NCBI RefSeq assembly: GCF_001975705.1
Contig: NZ_CP015093.1
Coordinates: 2,542,001 to 2,606,000, forward strand
Direction: 5' to 3'
Length of the DNA stretch: 64,000 nt
From: Salipiger abyssi
GTDB lineage: Bacteria > Pseudomonadota > Alphaproteobacteria > Rhodobacterales > Rhodobacteraceae
This document shows, one piece after another, positions 44,109-52,596 of this stretch (positions are counted from its first letter, which is position 1; each line of letters starts with the position of its first letter). The notes beneath the pieces are model-generated. The model saw only the letters and a program-made list of their open reading frames with translations, did not search any database and was not told the DNA's origin. The position numbers were made by a program, and so were the translations under genes.

Positions 44109-44640
44109 GGCCCGTCCCGCGCGCATCTGGATCATGCGCGGCGCCTTTGTCGGGCTTTCGCTGCTGGTGATGTTCTACCACCTGCTGCCGCTCGACATGA
44201 TGCCGCCGCGCTATGCCGGGCCCGACCTGCTGGTCGCTCTGTGTTTCGCCTGGGCGCTGCGGCGGCCCGATTACGTGCCGGCGCTTTCCGTCGCCGGGGT
44301 GATGCTGCTGGCCGATATCCTGTTCCAGCGCCCGCCGGGGCTCTGGGCGGCGCTGGTGCTGCTGGCCACCGAGCTGCTGAAATCGCGCGACCGGCGCGAC
44401 CGCGAGTCGACCTTTGCCATGGAATGGATCGCCGTCGCCACAGTGCTGCTGGCGATCACGATTGCGTACCGGCTGGTGCTGGGCCTCTTGATCGTGCCCT
44501 CGGGAACGTCTTTCCTTGCGCTCATGCGATATGCGGTGACCGTGCTGTGCTACCCGCTGGTGGTCATCGTCTCGCAATATCTGCTCGGGGTCCGCCGCAT
44601 GGCACCGGGCGATTTCGATCATGCCGGGAGAAGCCTGTGA
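44101..44640 (+). CDS. mreD: Rod shape-determining protein MreD
   Basis: A 179-residue polytopic membrane protein with about five segments (IMRGAFVGLSLLVMFYHLLP, LSVAGVMLLADILF, WAALVLLATELL, ATVLLAITIAYRLVLGLLIV, YAVTVLCYPLVVIVSQYLLG). Its place between mreC and mrdA, its length and its hydrophobic profile support MreD; sequence similarity is low in this family. Its stop overlaps the mrdA start (GTGA). Confidence 0.88.
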   Translation: MAEARPARIWIMRGAFVGLSLLVMFYHLLPLDMMPPRYAGPDLLVALCFAWALRRPDYVPALSVAGVMLLADILFQRPPGLWAALVLLATELLKSRDRRDRESTFAMEWIAVATVLLAITIAYRLVLGLLIVPSGTSFLALMRYAVTVLCYPLVVIVSQYLLGVRRMAPGDFDHAGRSL

Positions 44641-46556
44641 GACGCACGCCCCGCGACAGCGCCGAGAGCAATCGCAAGATCACCCGCCGCGGGCTGATGC
44701 TGGGCGGTGCGCAGCTCGCCTTTGGCGGCGCGCTGGCGCTGCGCATGCGCTATATGCAGGTCGATCAGGCCGACGAGTTCCGCCTTCTGGCGGAGGAAAA
44801 CCGCGTCAATATCCACCTCATCCCGCCCGCGCGCGGGCGCATTTTCGACCGTGAGGGGCGGGTCATTGCCGAAAACGAGCAGACCTATCGCATCACCATG
44901 CGGCGCGAGGATGCCGGCGATGTGGAGGATGTGATCGGGCGGCTCTCGGCGCTGGTGGAACTCGACCGCGACGAGGTGGAGCGCGCGCTCGAGGAGATGC
45001 GCACCTCGCCGCCCTTCCTTCAGGTGACGGTCGCCGACCGGGTGAGCTGGGAGGCGATCAGCCGCGTTGCGGTGAACGCCCCGGCGCTGCCCGGCGTGAC
45101 ACCCGAGGTCGGGCTCAGCCGGGTCTATCCGCAGCACGAGACCTTTGCCCATGTGGTGGGCTATGTCGGCCCGGTCTCGGAGCGCGATCTGGAACGCTAT
45201 GAGGACCCCGAGCCGGTGTTGCGCATCCCGCGTTTCCAGATCGGCAAGGTGGGGATCGAGGCGAAATTCGAGGATCAGCTGCGCGGCTCCGCCGGCGCCA
45301 AGCGGGTCGAGGTCAACGCCGTGGGCCGGGTCATGCGCGAGCTCGACCGCCGCGAGGGCGAGGCCGGCGGCGATCTCCAGCTCACGCTGGACAGCGCGCT
45401 TCAGGATTACATCAAGGCGCGGCTGGGCGAGGAGAGCGCCAGCGCCGTGGTGATGGATCTGGAGCATGGCGACATCCTCGCCATCGCCTCGGCGCCCTCC
45501 TACGACCCCAACAAGTTCGTCCGTGGCATCTCGGTGAAGGATTACGGCGAGCTGCGTGACAACAATCACCGCCCGCTAGCCTCCAAGACCGTGCAGGACG
45601 CCTATCCGCCCGGCTCGACCTTCAAGATCGTCACCGCGCTTGCGGCGCTCGATGCGGGGCTCATCACCCCCGACGAGACGGTCTATTGCCCCGGCTACAT
45701 GGAGGTCGGCTCGCGCCGCTTTCATTGCTGGAAACGGGCGGGGCACGGCCATGTGAACCTCGAAAACAGCCTGCGCGACAGCTGCGACGTCTATTACTAC
45801 GATCTGGCGCTCAAGGTCGGCATCGAGAACATCGCCGCCATGGGCCGCAAGCTGGGGCTGGGCGCCGCGCCTGAGGTGCCGATGTCGGCGGTCACCGCAG
45901 GGCTGATGCCCGACAAGGACTGGAAGCGGCGCGAGCGCGGCGCGGAATGGCTGATCGGCGACACGGTGAACGCCTCGATCGGGCAGGGCTTCGTGCTGAC
46001 CTCGCCCTTGCAGCAGGCGATCATGGTGGCCCGCGTTGCCACCGGCCGCGCGGTGACGCCGCGCCTCGTGCGCAGCGTCAACGGTATCGAGACGCCTTCG
46101 GGCGGCGGCGAGGCGCTGGATCTCTCGCCCAGCCACCTGCGCTATATCCGCAAGGCGATGTTCGCGGTCTCCAACAGCCGACGCGGCACCGCCTATCGCT
46201 CGCGCATCATCGCCGACAATATGCGCATGGCCGGCAAGACCGGCACCAGCCAGGTGCTGAACCGTGTGGTGCGCAACCAGGATGTGCCGTGGGAAGAGCG
46301 CGACCACGCGCTGTTCGTCAATTTCGCCCCCTATGACGCGCCGCGCATCGCCGTGTCGATCGTGGTGGAGCATGGCGGCGGCGGCTCGTCTGTTGCCGCG
46401 CCCATCGCCCGCGACATCACGCTTCAGGCGCTCTACGGTGGCGACCCGCCGCTTGACGCCTATCCCACCGCCGACCGTGGCCGCATCAAGGCCCAGCAGG
46501 AGCGGCTCGAACGCGAACGCCGGGAGCGCGCCGCCGAGCTGGGGAGACGCGCGTGA
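44637..46556 (+). CDS. mrdA: Penicillin-binding protein 2 (peptidoglycan transpeptidase)
   Basis: The class B transpeptidase of the elongasome, 639 residues. The N-terminal membrane anchor is around GLMLGGAQLAFGGALALR, followed by the dimerisation domain (PARGRIFDREGRVIAENEQT). Transpeptidase motifs: active Ser in PPGSTFKIV (SxxK), SCDVYYYDLA as the second motif, and GKTGTSQV as KTG. The start is GTG at 44637, overlapping the mreD stop; the frame is open upstream to 44241 in mreD without meaning. It overlaps rodA by 4 bases. Confidence 0.96.
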   Translation: MRRTPRDSAESNRKITRRGLMLGGAQLAFGGALALRMRYMQVDQADEFRLLAEENRVNIHLIPPARGRIFDREGRVIAENEQTYRITMRREDAGDVEDVIGRLSALVELDRDEVERALEEMRTSPPFLQVTVADRVSWEAISRVAVNAPALPGVTPEVGLSRVYPQHETFAHVVGYVGPVSERDLERYEDPEPVLRIPRFQIGKVGIEAKFEDQLRGSAGAKRVEVNAVGRVMRELDRREGEAGGDLQLTLDSALQDYIKARLGEESASAVVMDLEHGDILAIASAPSYDPNKFVRGISVKDYGELRDNNHRPLASKTVQDAYPPGSTFKIVTALAALDAGLITPDETVYCPGYMEVGSRRFHCWKRAGHGHVNLENSLRDSCDVYYYDLALKVGIENIAAMGRKLGLGAAPEVPMSAVTAGLMPDKDWKRRERGAEWLIGDTVNASIGQGFVLTSPLQQAIMVARVATGRAVTPRLVRSVNGIETPSGGGEALDLSPSHLRYIRKAMFAVSNSRRGTAYRSRIIADNMRMAGKTGTSQVLNRVVRNQDVPWEERDHALFVNFAPYDAPRIAVSIVVEHGGGGSSVAAPIARDITLQALYGGDPPLDAYPTADRGRIKAQQERLERERRERAAELGRRA

Positions 46557-47692
46557 GCTATCTCGAATACACGGTCAAGACGGTCCCTTCGGGCTGGCGC
46601 AAGATCCTCTATCTCAACTGGCCGCTGGTGATCCTGCTCAGCGCCGTGGCGGGCGTCGGCTTTCTCATGCTCTATTCGGTGGCAGGCGGCTCTCTCAGCC
46701 CCTGGGCGGAGCCGCAGATGAAGCGCTATGCGCTCGGGCTCGCGGCGATGTTCGTGGTGGCGATGGTGCCGATCTGGCTCTGGCGCAACCTCTCGGCGCT
46801 GATCTACCTGGCCGCGCTGCTGATGCTGGTGGCGGTGGAGCTTTTCGGGTCGGTGGGCATGGGCGCGCAGCGCTGGATCGACATCGGCTTCATGCGGCTC
46901 CAGCCCTCCGAGGTGATGAAGATCGCGCTCGTCATGGCGCTGGCCGCCTATTACGACTGGCTGCCGATGAAGCGCGTGTCGCGCCCGATCTGGGTGATGG
47001 CGCCGCTGGTGCTGATCTTGATGCCGACCTTTCTGGTGCTCACCCAGCCCGATCTCGGCACCGCCATCCTGCTGATGACGGCGGGCGGGCTGATGATGTT
47101 TCTCGCCGGCGTGCACTGGGCCTATTTCGCGGTGGTGATCGCAGCCGGTGCGGGCGCGGTCTATACCGTTTTCCTGTCGCGCGGCACCGACTGGCAGCTG
47201 CTCAAGGAATACCAGTTCAAGCGGATCGACACCTTCCTCGACCCCTCCACCGATCCGCTCGGTGCGGGGTATCACATCACCCAGGCCAAGATCGCCATGG
47301 GCTCCGGCGGCTGGACCGGGCGCGGCTTTATGCAGGGCACACAGTCGCGGCTGAATTTCCTGCCCGAGAAACATACCGACTTCATCTTCAACACGCTGGC
47401 CGAGGAGTTCGGCTTTGTCGGCGGCGTCTCGCTGCTGGCGCTTTACGTGCTGATCCTGCTGTTCTGCATCGTCGCCGCCATGCAGAACCGCGACCGCTAT
47501 TCCTCGCTGCTGATCCTGGGGGTCGGGCTGACCTTCTTCCTGTTCTTCGCGGTGAACATGTCGATGGTGATGGGGCTGGCGCCGGTGGTCGGCGTGCCGC
47601 TGCCGCTGGTCAGCTATGGCGGCTCGGCGATGCTGGTGCTGATGATCGCCTTCGGCCTAGTCCAGAGCGCACAGATCCACAGGGCACGTTGA
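46553..47692 (+). CDS. rodA: Rod shape-determining protein RodA (SEDS glycosyltransferase)
   Basis: The polymerase partner of PBP2 in lateral wall synthesis, 379 residues with about ten membrane segments. The SEDS family pattern is present: GAQRWIDIGFMRLQPSEVMK, the QPDLGTAILL loop with the catalytic-type Asp, GWTGRGFMQGTQSRLNFLPE followed by KHTDFIF, and the C-terminal GVPLPLVSYGGSAMLVLM. GTG start at 46553 overlaps the mrdA stop; its own stop overlaps the ghrA-type start (TGATG). Confidence 0.96.
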   Translation: MSYLEYTVKTVPSGWRKILYLNWPLVILLSAVAGVGFLMLYSVAGGSLSPWAEPQMKRYALGLAAMFVVAMVPIWLWRNLSALIYLAALLMLVAVELFGSVGMGAQRWIDIGFMRLQPSEVMKIALVMALAAYYDWLPMKRVSRPIWVMAPLVLILMPTFLVLTQPDLGTAILLMTAGGLMMFLAGVHWAYFAVVIAAGAGAVYTVFLSRGTDWQLLKEYQFKRIDTFLDPSTDPLGAGYHITQAKIAMGSGGWTGRGFMQGTQSRLNFLPEKHTDFIFNTLAEEFGFVGGVSLLALYVLILLFCIVAAMQNRDRYSSLLILGVGLTFFLFFAVNMSMVMGLAPVVGVPLPLVSYGGSAMLVLMIAFGLVQSAQIHRAR

Positions 47693-48624
47693 TGATCGAG
47701 ATCCTTTTTTCCGCCGGCCCCGAGAGCTGGGCCGAATACGAGGCGCCGCTGCGCGAAGCGCTGGACGGGCACGGGCTGTCCTATCGGCTGAGCTGCGATG
47801 CGGCGCCCGAGAGCGTCGATTACATCGTCTACGCGCCGAGTTCCGGGCTCAGGGATTTCACGCCCTACACGCGGCTCAGGGCGGTGCTGAGCCTCTGGGC
47901 CGGGGTCGAGACCATCACCGGCAACGAGACGCTGCGCGTGCCGCTGGCGCGGATGGTCGACGAAGAGGGGCTGACCGCCGGCATGGTGGAATATGTCGCG
48001 GGCCATGTGCTGCGTCACCATCTCGGCATCGATGCCTATATCGTCAATCCCGGGCATGAGTGGGCGCCGGTCGTGCCGCCTCTGGCGCCGGAACGCCCGG
48101 TCACCGTGCTGGGGCTCGGTGCGCTGGGCAGCGCCTGTGCGAAGGCGCTGGCGGGGTTGGGCTTTCCGGTCACCGGCTGGTCGCGCAGCCCCAAGGATGT
48201 GGCCGGCGTCACCTGCCTGCATGGCGAGGAGGGGCTGAAGACGGCGCTGGCGCATGCGCAGATCCTCGTGCTGCTGCTGCCGAACACGCCCGCGACGAAG
48301 AACATACTGAACGCCGGGACGCTGGCACGGCTGCCGCGCGGTGCCGCCATCGTCAATCCCGGCCGCGGGCCGCTGATCGACGACGCGGCGCTGATCGCGG
48401 CGCTGGACAGCGGCCAGGTGGGGCATGCGACGCTGGACGTGTTCCGCATCGAGCCTTTGCCCGCCGAGCACCCGTTCTGGGCGCATCCCGGCGTGACGGT
48501 CACGCCGCATATCGCCGCCGAGACCCGCGTGTCGAGCGCCGCCCGCGTGGTCGCCGAGAACATCCGCCGCGGCGAGGCGGGCGAGCCGCTGCTGCATCTG
48601 GTGGATCGCGACGCCGGATATTGA
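47692..48624 (+). CDS. ghrA: Glyoxylate/hydroxypyruvate reductase A-type dehydrogenase
   Basis: A D-isomer 2-hydroxyacid dehydrogenase of 310 residues. The NAD(P)-binding loop is VTVLGLGALGSACAKAL (about residues 138-154). The family signature segment is LARLPRGAAIVNPGRGPLID, and the catalytic His lies in FWAHPGVTVTPHIAAET. The short N-terminal catalytic half and missing classical helix are typical of the GhrA group. It is coupled to rodA by TGATG, so it is the last gene of the mre operon; this pairing has no evident functional reason. Confidence 0.9.
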   Translation: MIEILFSAGPESWAEYEAPLREALDGHGLSYRLSCDAAPESVDYIVYAPSSGLRDFTPYTRLRAVLSLWAGVETITGNETLRVPLARMVDEEGLTAGMVEYVAGHVLRHHLGIDAYIVNPGHEWAPVVPPLAPERPVTVLGLGALGSACAKALAGLGFPVTGWSRSPKDVAGVTCLHGEEGLKTALAHAQILVLLLPNTPATKNILNAGTLARLPRGAAIVNPGRGPLIDDAALIAALDSGQVGHATLDVFRIEPLPAEHPFWAHPGVTVTPHIAAETRVSSAARVVAENIRRGEAGEPLLHLVDRDAGY

Positions 48625-48676
48625 GGCTGCGGGTTCTCTGTCTCGAAATTAACCTCAATCACCACGCCATCCGGCC

Positions 48677-48851
48677 CGGAATCAAGCCGAAGGCGCCGGG
48701 CCCAGCGGCGGCCCGTCCCGGCGGGCTGCCGCTTTGGTGACGTTTGCGCGTAGCTTCGAGATTCCTCGGACCTGGCCTGGATAAAGTAAGAGATTCAACG
48801 GGCAGCGCGGCACCCCACGGGCCACCGCCGGGCCCGGCTTCCGTTGCGCCT
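48677..48851. repeat. 175-bp dispersed repeat with inverted ends, copy B
   Basis: Same orientation and same length as 20969-21143. The left 63 bases and the right 40 bases match closely, while the middle has changed. The left arm GCCGGGCCCAGCGG... finds its complement in CCGCCGGGCCCGGC near the right end. It lies between ghrA and the ald stop codon, occupying nearly the whole 239-base gap. Confidence 0.85.
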
Positions 48852-48863
48852 TTTGCGCTGCTG

Positions 48864-49982
48864 TCAGATCTCTAGCGCCTCGACCGGCGTGATCGCCTCG
48901 CGCGACAGCGCCGCGCCCACGGCGGCATTGGTCAGCCGGCCCGCATGCACGTTCAGCCCGGCCAGAAGATGCGGATCCTCGGCGCAGGCCGTGCGCCAGC
49001 CCTTGTCCGCCAGCGCCAGCACAAAGGGCAGGGTGGCATTGCCGAGCGCGATGGTCGAGCTGCGCGGCACGGCGCCGGGCATGTTGGCGACGCAGTAATG
49101 CTGGATGCCGTCCACCTCATAGACCGGATCGCCATGGGTGGTGGCGCGCGAGGTCTCGAAGCAGCCGCCCTGGTCGATGGCCACATCCACCAGCACCGCG
49201 CCGGGTTTCATATCCGCCAGCATTGCGCGCGACACCAGCTTGGGCGCCGCCGCGCCGGGGATCAGCACCGCGCCGATCACCATATCCGCCTGCGCCAGCA
49301 GCTCACTCAGCGCGCCTTCGGTCGAGTAGCGGTTGCGGAACACGCCGCCAAACACGTCGTCGAGATAGCGCAGGCGCGGCAGCGCGCGATCGAGCACGGT
49401 CACATCGGCGCCCATCCCGGCGGCGATCCGCGCCGCATGGGTGCCGACATTGCCGCCGCCGATCACCAGCACATTGGCCGGGCCGACGCCGGGCACGCCG
49501 CCCATCAGCACGCCGCGCCCGCCGTTGGGCTTTTGCAGCGCCCAGGCGCCCATCTGCGGCGCCAGCCGGCCGGCGACCTCCGACATCGGCGCCAGCAGCG
49601 GCAGTCCGCCATGCGCGTCGGTCACCGTCTCATAGGCGATGCAGGTCGCGCCCGAGGCGAGCAGGTCGTCGGTCTGCTCGGGATCGGGGGCGAGGTGCAG
49701 ATAGGTGAAGAGCAACTGATCCGCGCGCAGCATGGCGCGCTCGGCGGGCTGCGGCTCTTTCACCTTCACGATCATGTCGCTTTCGGCAAAGACCTCGGCC
49801 GCGCCAGGTGCCAGACGGGCGCCGGCGGTGAGATAGGCGGCATCGTCAAAGCCCGCGCCCAGCCCGGCGCCGCTCTGCACCAGCACGTCGTGGCCATGAG
49901 CCACGGCCTCGCGCGCGGCATTGGGTGTCAGCCCGACACGGTGTTCCTGCGGTTTGACTTCGGTGGGGCATCCGATCTTCAT
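48864..49982 (-). CDS. ald: Alanine dehydrogenase
   Basis: NAD-dependent oxidative deamination of L-alanine to pyruvate and ammonia, 372 residues. The N-terminus MKIGCPTEVKPQEHRVGLTP, with the substrate Arg, KVKEPQPAE with the catalytic-site Lys, and VLVIGGGNVGTHAARIAAGM as the NAD loop are all typical. The longer frame to 50228 runs through the divergent promoter and was not used. CGAGGAGTCGCAA lies before the ATG. The adjacent Lrp-type gene is likely its regulator. Confidence 0.95.
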   Translation of the reverse strand: MKIGCPTEVKPQEHRVGLTPNAAREAVAHGHDVLVQSGAGLGAGFDDAAYLTAGARLAPGAAEVFAESDMIVKVKEPQPAERAMLRADQLLFTYLHLAPDPEQTDDLLASGATCIAYETVTDAHGGLPLLAPMSEVAGRLAPQMGAWALQKPNGGRGVLMGGVPGVGPANVLVIGGGNVGTHAARIAAGMGADVTVLDRALPRLRYLDDVFGGVFRNRYSTEGALSELLAQADMVIGAVLIPGAAAPKLVSRAMLADMKPGAVLVDVAIDQGGCFETSRATTHGDPVYEVDGIQHYCVANMPGAVPRSSTIALGNATLPFVLALADKGWRTACAEDPHLLAGLNVHAGRLTNAAVGAALSREAITPVEALEI

Positions 49983-50042
49983 TTGCGACTCCTCCCGTCT
50001 GCGTTCTCCGGAATCTTGCCAAGCGTCGCTTGCAATTTCCCA

Positions 50043-50067
50043 GCGGATTTGGTGCGTTGAAATCCGC
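50043..50067. promoter_or_regulatory. Inverted repeat between ald and the Lrp-type regulator
   Basis: GCGGATTT (50043-50050) and AAATCCGC (50060-50067) are perfect 8-base arms separated by 9 bases, midway in the 135-base divergent gap. This fits a binding site for the Lrp/AsnC-type regulator encoded next to it, which would control both genes; this is inference from position and symmetry. Confidence 0.55.
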
Positions 50068-50117
50068 AGTCCTCGCAGAATCTTCGACAATCTGCCCAAT
50101 CCTTGAAAGAAACCGCC

Positions 50118-50576
50118 ATGGAGCTTGATGATATCGACCGCCGCATCCTGCGGGTGCTCCAGAAGCAGGGGCGGATGTCCAATGCCGAGCTGTCCGAGCA
50201 GGTGCATCTCTCGCCTTCCGCCTGCCACCGCCGGGTGCAGCGGCTCGAGACAGAGGGCTACATCCGCGGCTATGTGGCGCTGCTAGACGCGCGCAAGATG
50301 AACATGCCCACCACGGTCTTTGTCGAGATCACCCTCAGCGCCCAGGCCGACGAGGTGCTGGAGGCGTTCGAAAAGGCGGTGGCGCGGGTGCCGGACGTGC
50401 TGGAATGCCACCTGATGGCGGGCAGCGCCGATTACATCCTGAAGGTCGTGGCAGAGGATACCGAGGATTTCGCCCGCATCCACCGCCAGTACCTGACCCG
50501 CCTGCCGGGTGTGGCGCAGATGCAGTCGAGCTTTGCCCTGCGCACCGTCTTCAAGACCACCGCCCTGCCGGTCTGA
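50118..50576 (+). CDS. Lrp/AsnC family transcriptional regulator
   Basis: A 152-residue regulator. The N-terminal winged helix (DIDRRILRVLQKQGRMSNAE, then LSEQVHLSPSACHRRVQRLE) is followed by the RAM/ligand domain (TVFVEITLSAQADEVLEAFE and VLECHLMAGSADYILKVVAE). It lies divergent to ald, the arrangement of AldR-type alanine-responsive activators, so L-alanine is the likely effector. ATG 50118 was chosen over a TTG at 50103. Confidence 0.93.
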   Translation: MELDDIDRRILRVLQKQGRMSNAELSEQVHLSPSACHRRVQRLETEGYIRGYVALLDARKMNMPTTVFVEITLSAQADEVLEAFEKAVARVPDVLECHLMAGSADYILKVVAEDTEDFARIHRQYLTRLPGVAQMQSSFALRTVFKTTALPV

Positions 50577-50659
50577 GCGCGGTTGCGCCATGCAAAAATC
50601 TCTGGGATATCAAGTATCAGGCAATTGAACCCCCGGTTGCCGGCGCAGGAGGAGGGGCC

Positions 50660-52240
50660 ATGTCCTGGGATCACGTCATCATCGGCGCGGGCAGCGCGGG
50701 CTGTGTGTTGGCCAAGCGGCTGTCGGAGGCCGGGCGGCGCGTGCTGCTGCTGGAGGCGGGCGGGCGTGACAATTATCATTGGATCCACATCCCGATGGGT
50801 TATCTCTACTGCATCGGCAACCCGCGCACCGACTGGTGCTACCGCACCGCCGAAGAGCCGGGGCTGAACGGGCGTTCGCTGCTCTATCCGCGCGGCAAGG
50901 TGCTGGGCGGCTGCTCCTCGATCAACGGCATGCTCTACCTGCGCGGCCAGGCGGCGGATTACGACGGCTGGCGACAGATGGGGCTGCCGGGCTGGGGCTG
51001 GGACGATGTGCTGCCCTATTTCCGCAAATCCGAGGATTACGTCGAGGGTGCCAGCGAGATGCATGGCGCCGGCGGCGAATGGCGCGTGGAGAACCAGCGG
51101 CTGCACTGGCAGGTGCTGGATGACTGGATGGAGGCCGCGCATGAGGCGGGGCTGCCGAAGGTCAGTGATTTCAACACCGGCGACAATGAGGGCGTGGGCT
51201 ATTTCCGGGTGAACCAGCGCAATGGCTGGCGGATGAACACCGCCAAGGCCTTCCTGCGCACCACCGAGAGCGTCACGCTGCGGATCGAGACCCATGCGCA
51301 TGTGACCGGGCTGCTCTGGGAGGGCCGCAAGGTCGTGGGGGTGGCCTATGAGCAGGGCGGGCAGGCGCGCGAGGCACGTTGCGGCGGCGACGTGATCCTC
51401 TCGGCGGGGGCGGTGAACTCGCCGCATCTGTTGCAGCTCGCAGGGGTTGGCCCGGCGGATCTGCTGCGCGGGCACGGGATCGAGGTGAAGCATGACGCCC
51501 CGGGCGTGGGCGGCAATCTTCAGGACCATTTGCAACTGCGCTGCGCCTGGAAGCTCACCGGCGCGAAGACGCTGAACACGCTGGCCAATTCGCTCTGGGG
51601 CAAGGCGGCGATCGGGCTGGAATATCTGGCGCGCCGCGCCGGGCCGATGTCGATGGCGCCCTCGCAGCTCGGGGCCTTCGCAAAATCGCGGCCCGATCTG
51701 GCGACGCCGGATCTGGAATATCACGTGCAGCCGCTGTCGCTCGACGCGTTCGGCGAACCGCTGCACAGCTTCCCGGCGGTGACCGCCAGCGTCTGCAACC
51801 TGCGGCCCGAGAGCCGGGGCAGGGTGACGCTGGCCTCCTCCGATCCGAAAGCGCCGCCGGTGATCGCGCCGAATTACCTCGCGACCGAGGGCGACCGGCG
51901 CGTGGCGGTGGACAGCATCCGCCTGACGCGTCGGATTATTGCGCAGGGCCCGATGGCGAAATACGCCCCCGAAGAGATCAAGCCGGGGCTGACTTATGAG
52001 AGCGACGCGGATCTGGTGCGGGCGGCGGGGGAGGTCGGCACGACGATCTTCCACCCGGTGGGCACGGTGTGCATGGGCGCGCGCGATGAGGCGCCGCTCG
52101 ATGCGGAGTGCCGGATGAAGGGGATCGGCGGGCTGCGGGTGGTGGATGCCAGCGTGATGCCGGCGATCACCAGCGGCAACACCAACGCGCCGACGATCAT
52201 GATCGCCGAGAAGGCGGCGGATATGATCCTGCGGGGGTAA
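50660..52240 (+). CDS. GMC family FAD-dependent alcohol/choline dehydrogenase-like oxidoreductase
   Basis: A 526-residue flavoprotein. The FAD loop is IIGAGSAGCVLAKRLSEAGR with the terminal acidic LLLEAGG. GMC signature 1 is PRGKVLGGCSSINGMLYLRG, signature 2 SAGAVNSPHLLQLAGVGP. The C-terminal catalytic His is in FHPVGTVCMG and the last FAD contact in TSGNTNAPTIMIAEKAA. Choline, or another primary alcohol, is possible; no betaine genes are nearby, so the substrate is open. ATG 50660 follows GGAGGAGGGGCC. Confidence 0.92.
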   Translation: MSWDHVIIGAGSAGCVLAKRLSEAGRRVLLLEAGGRDNYHWIHIPMGYLYCIGNPRTDWCYRTAEEPGLNGRSLLYPRGKVLGGCSSINGMLYLRGQAADYDGWRQMGLPGWGWDDVLPYFRKSEDYVEGASEMHGAGGEWRVENQRLHWQVLDDWMEAAHEAGLPKVSDFNTGDNEGVGYFRVNQRNGWRMNTAKAFLRTTESVTLRIETHAHVTGLLWEGRKVVGVAYEQGGQAREARCGGDVILSAGAVNSPHLLQLAGVGPADLLRGHGIEVKHDAPGVGGNLQDHLQLRCAWKLTGAKTLNTLANSLWGKAAIGLEYLARRAGPMSMAPSQLGAFAKSRPDLATPDLEYHVQPLSLDAFGEPLHSFPAVTASVCNLRPESRGRVTLASSDPKAPPVIAPNYLATEGDRRVAVDSIRLTRRIIAQGPMAKYAPEEIKPGLTYESDADLVRAAGEVGTTIFHPVGTVCMGARDEAPLDAECRMKGIGGLRVVDASVMPAITSGNTNAPTIMIAEKAADMILRG

Positions 52241-52256
52241 GGAGCCTGCGGGGGGC

Positions 52257-52276
52257 GGTGGGCAGGATTGCCCACC
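52257..52276. repeat. Short palindromic hairpin after the GMC oxidoreductase
   Basis: GGTGGGCA (52257-52264) and TGCCCACC (52269-52276) with loop GGAT. Similar GGTGGGCA..TGCCCACC palindromes are, to my recollection, frequent between genes of alphaproteobacteria. It may protect the 3' end of the transcript; there is no T-tract. Confidence 0.55.
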
Positions 52277-52329
52277 CTACCGATGTCCCGGCGCCCGGAT
52301 CGCGGAGAGGGCGCGACGCCTCCGGCGGG

Positions 52330-52391
52330 CGTATTTTGCCAAGAGAAGAAGATCAGGGCGCGCCTTTGCCCTTCTTCTCTTTCCAAATACG
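52330..52391. repeat. Dispersed hairpin repeat, copy 2
   Basis: CGTATTT (52330-52336) pairs with AAATACG (52385-52391) and AAGAGAAGAAG (52341-52351) with CTTCTTCTCTT (52371-52381); the loop contains GGGCGCGCCT. It is preceded by GACGCCTCCGGCGG, as is copy 1 at 40626-40688. It lies between the convergent GMC and ccoS genes. Confidence 0.8.
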
Positions 52392-52430
52392 CAAAATACG
52401 ACCGGTGACGCTGGCGCGCCCTGTCGACGC

Positions 52431-52592
52431 TCAGTCCTGTTTCGGCGCGTCGTCGTACTGGCCCGAGAGGATGCGCTGGGCGTTGCCTTCGGGGTCGTCA
52501 TATTGCTTGGTGCGCACGGTGATGACGAAGAACAGCAGGCCCATGCCGCCGAGGAACAGCGAGATCGGGATCAGGTAGAGCAGGATATTCAT
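52431..52592 (-). CDS. ccoS: cbb3 oxidase maturation protein CcoS
   Basis: A 53-residue membrane protein needed to insert cofactors into cbb3 oxidase. MNILLYLIPISLFLGGMGLL with FFVITVRTKQYDDPEGNAQR is the typical CcoS: one membrane segment and then the conserved QYDDPEG. It begins 4 bases after the ccoI stop, last gene of the ccoGHIS cluster. Confidence 0.93.
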   Translation of the reverse strand: MNILLYLIPISLFLGGMGLLFFVITVRTKQYDDPEGNAQRILSGQYDDAPKQD

Positions 52593-52596
52593 CGGA

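Noticed and set aside
46264..48624. A 786-codon frame running through rodA into ghrA
   Set aside because: Only the part from 47692 has dehydrogenase motifs; upstream it is out of frame with mrdA and rodA, both of which are intact.
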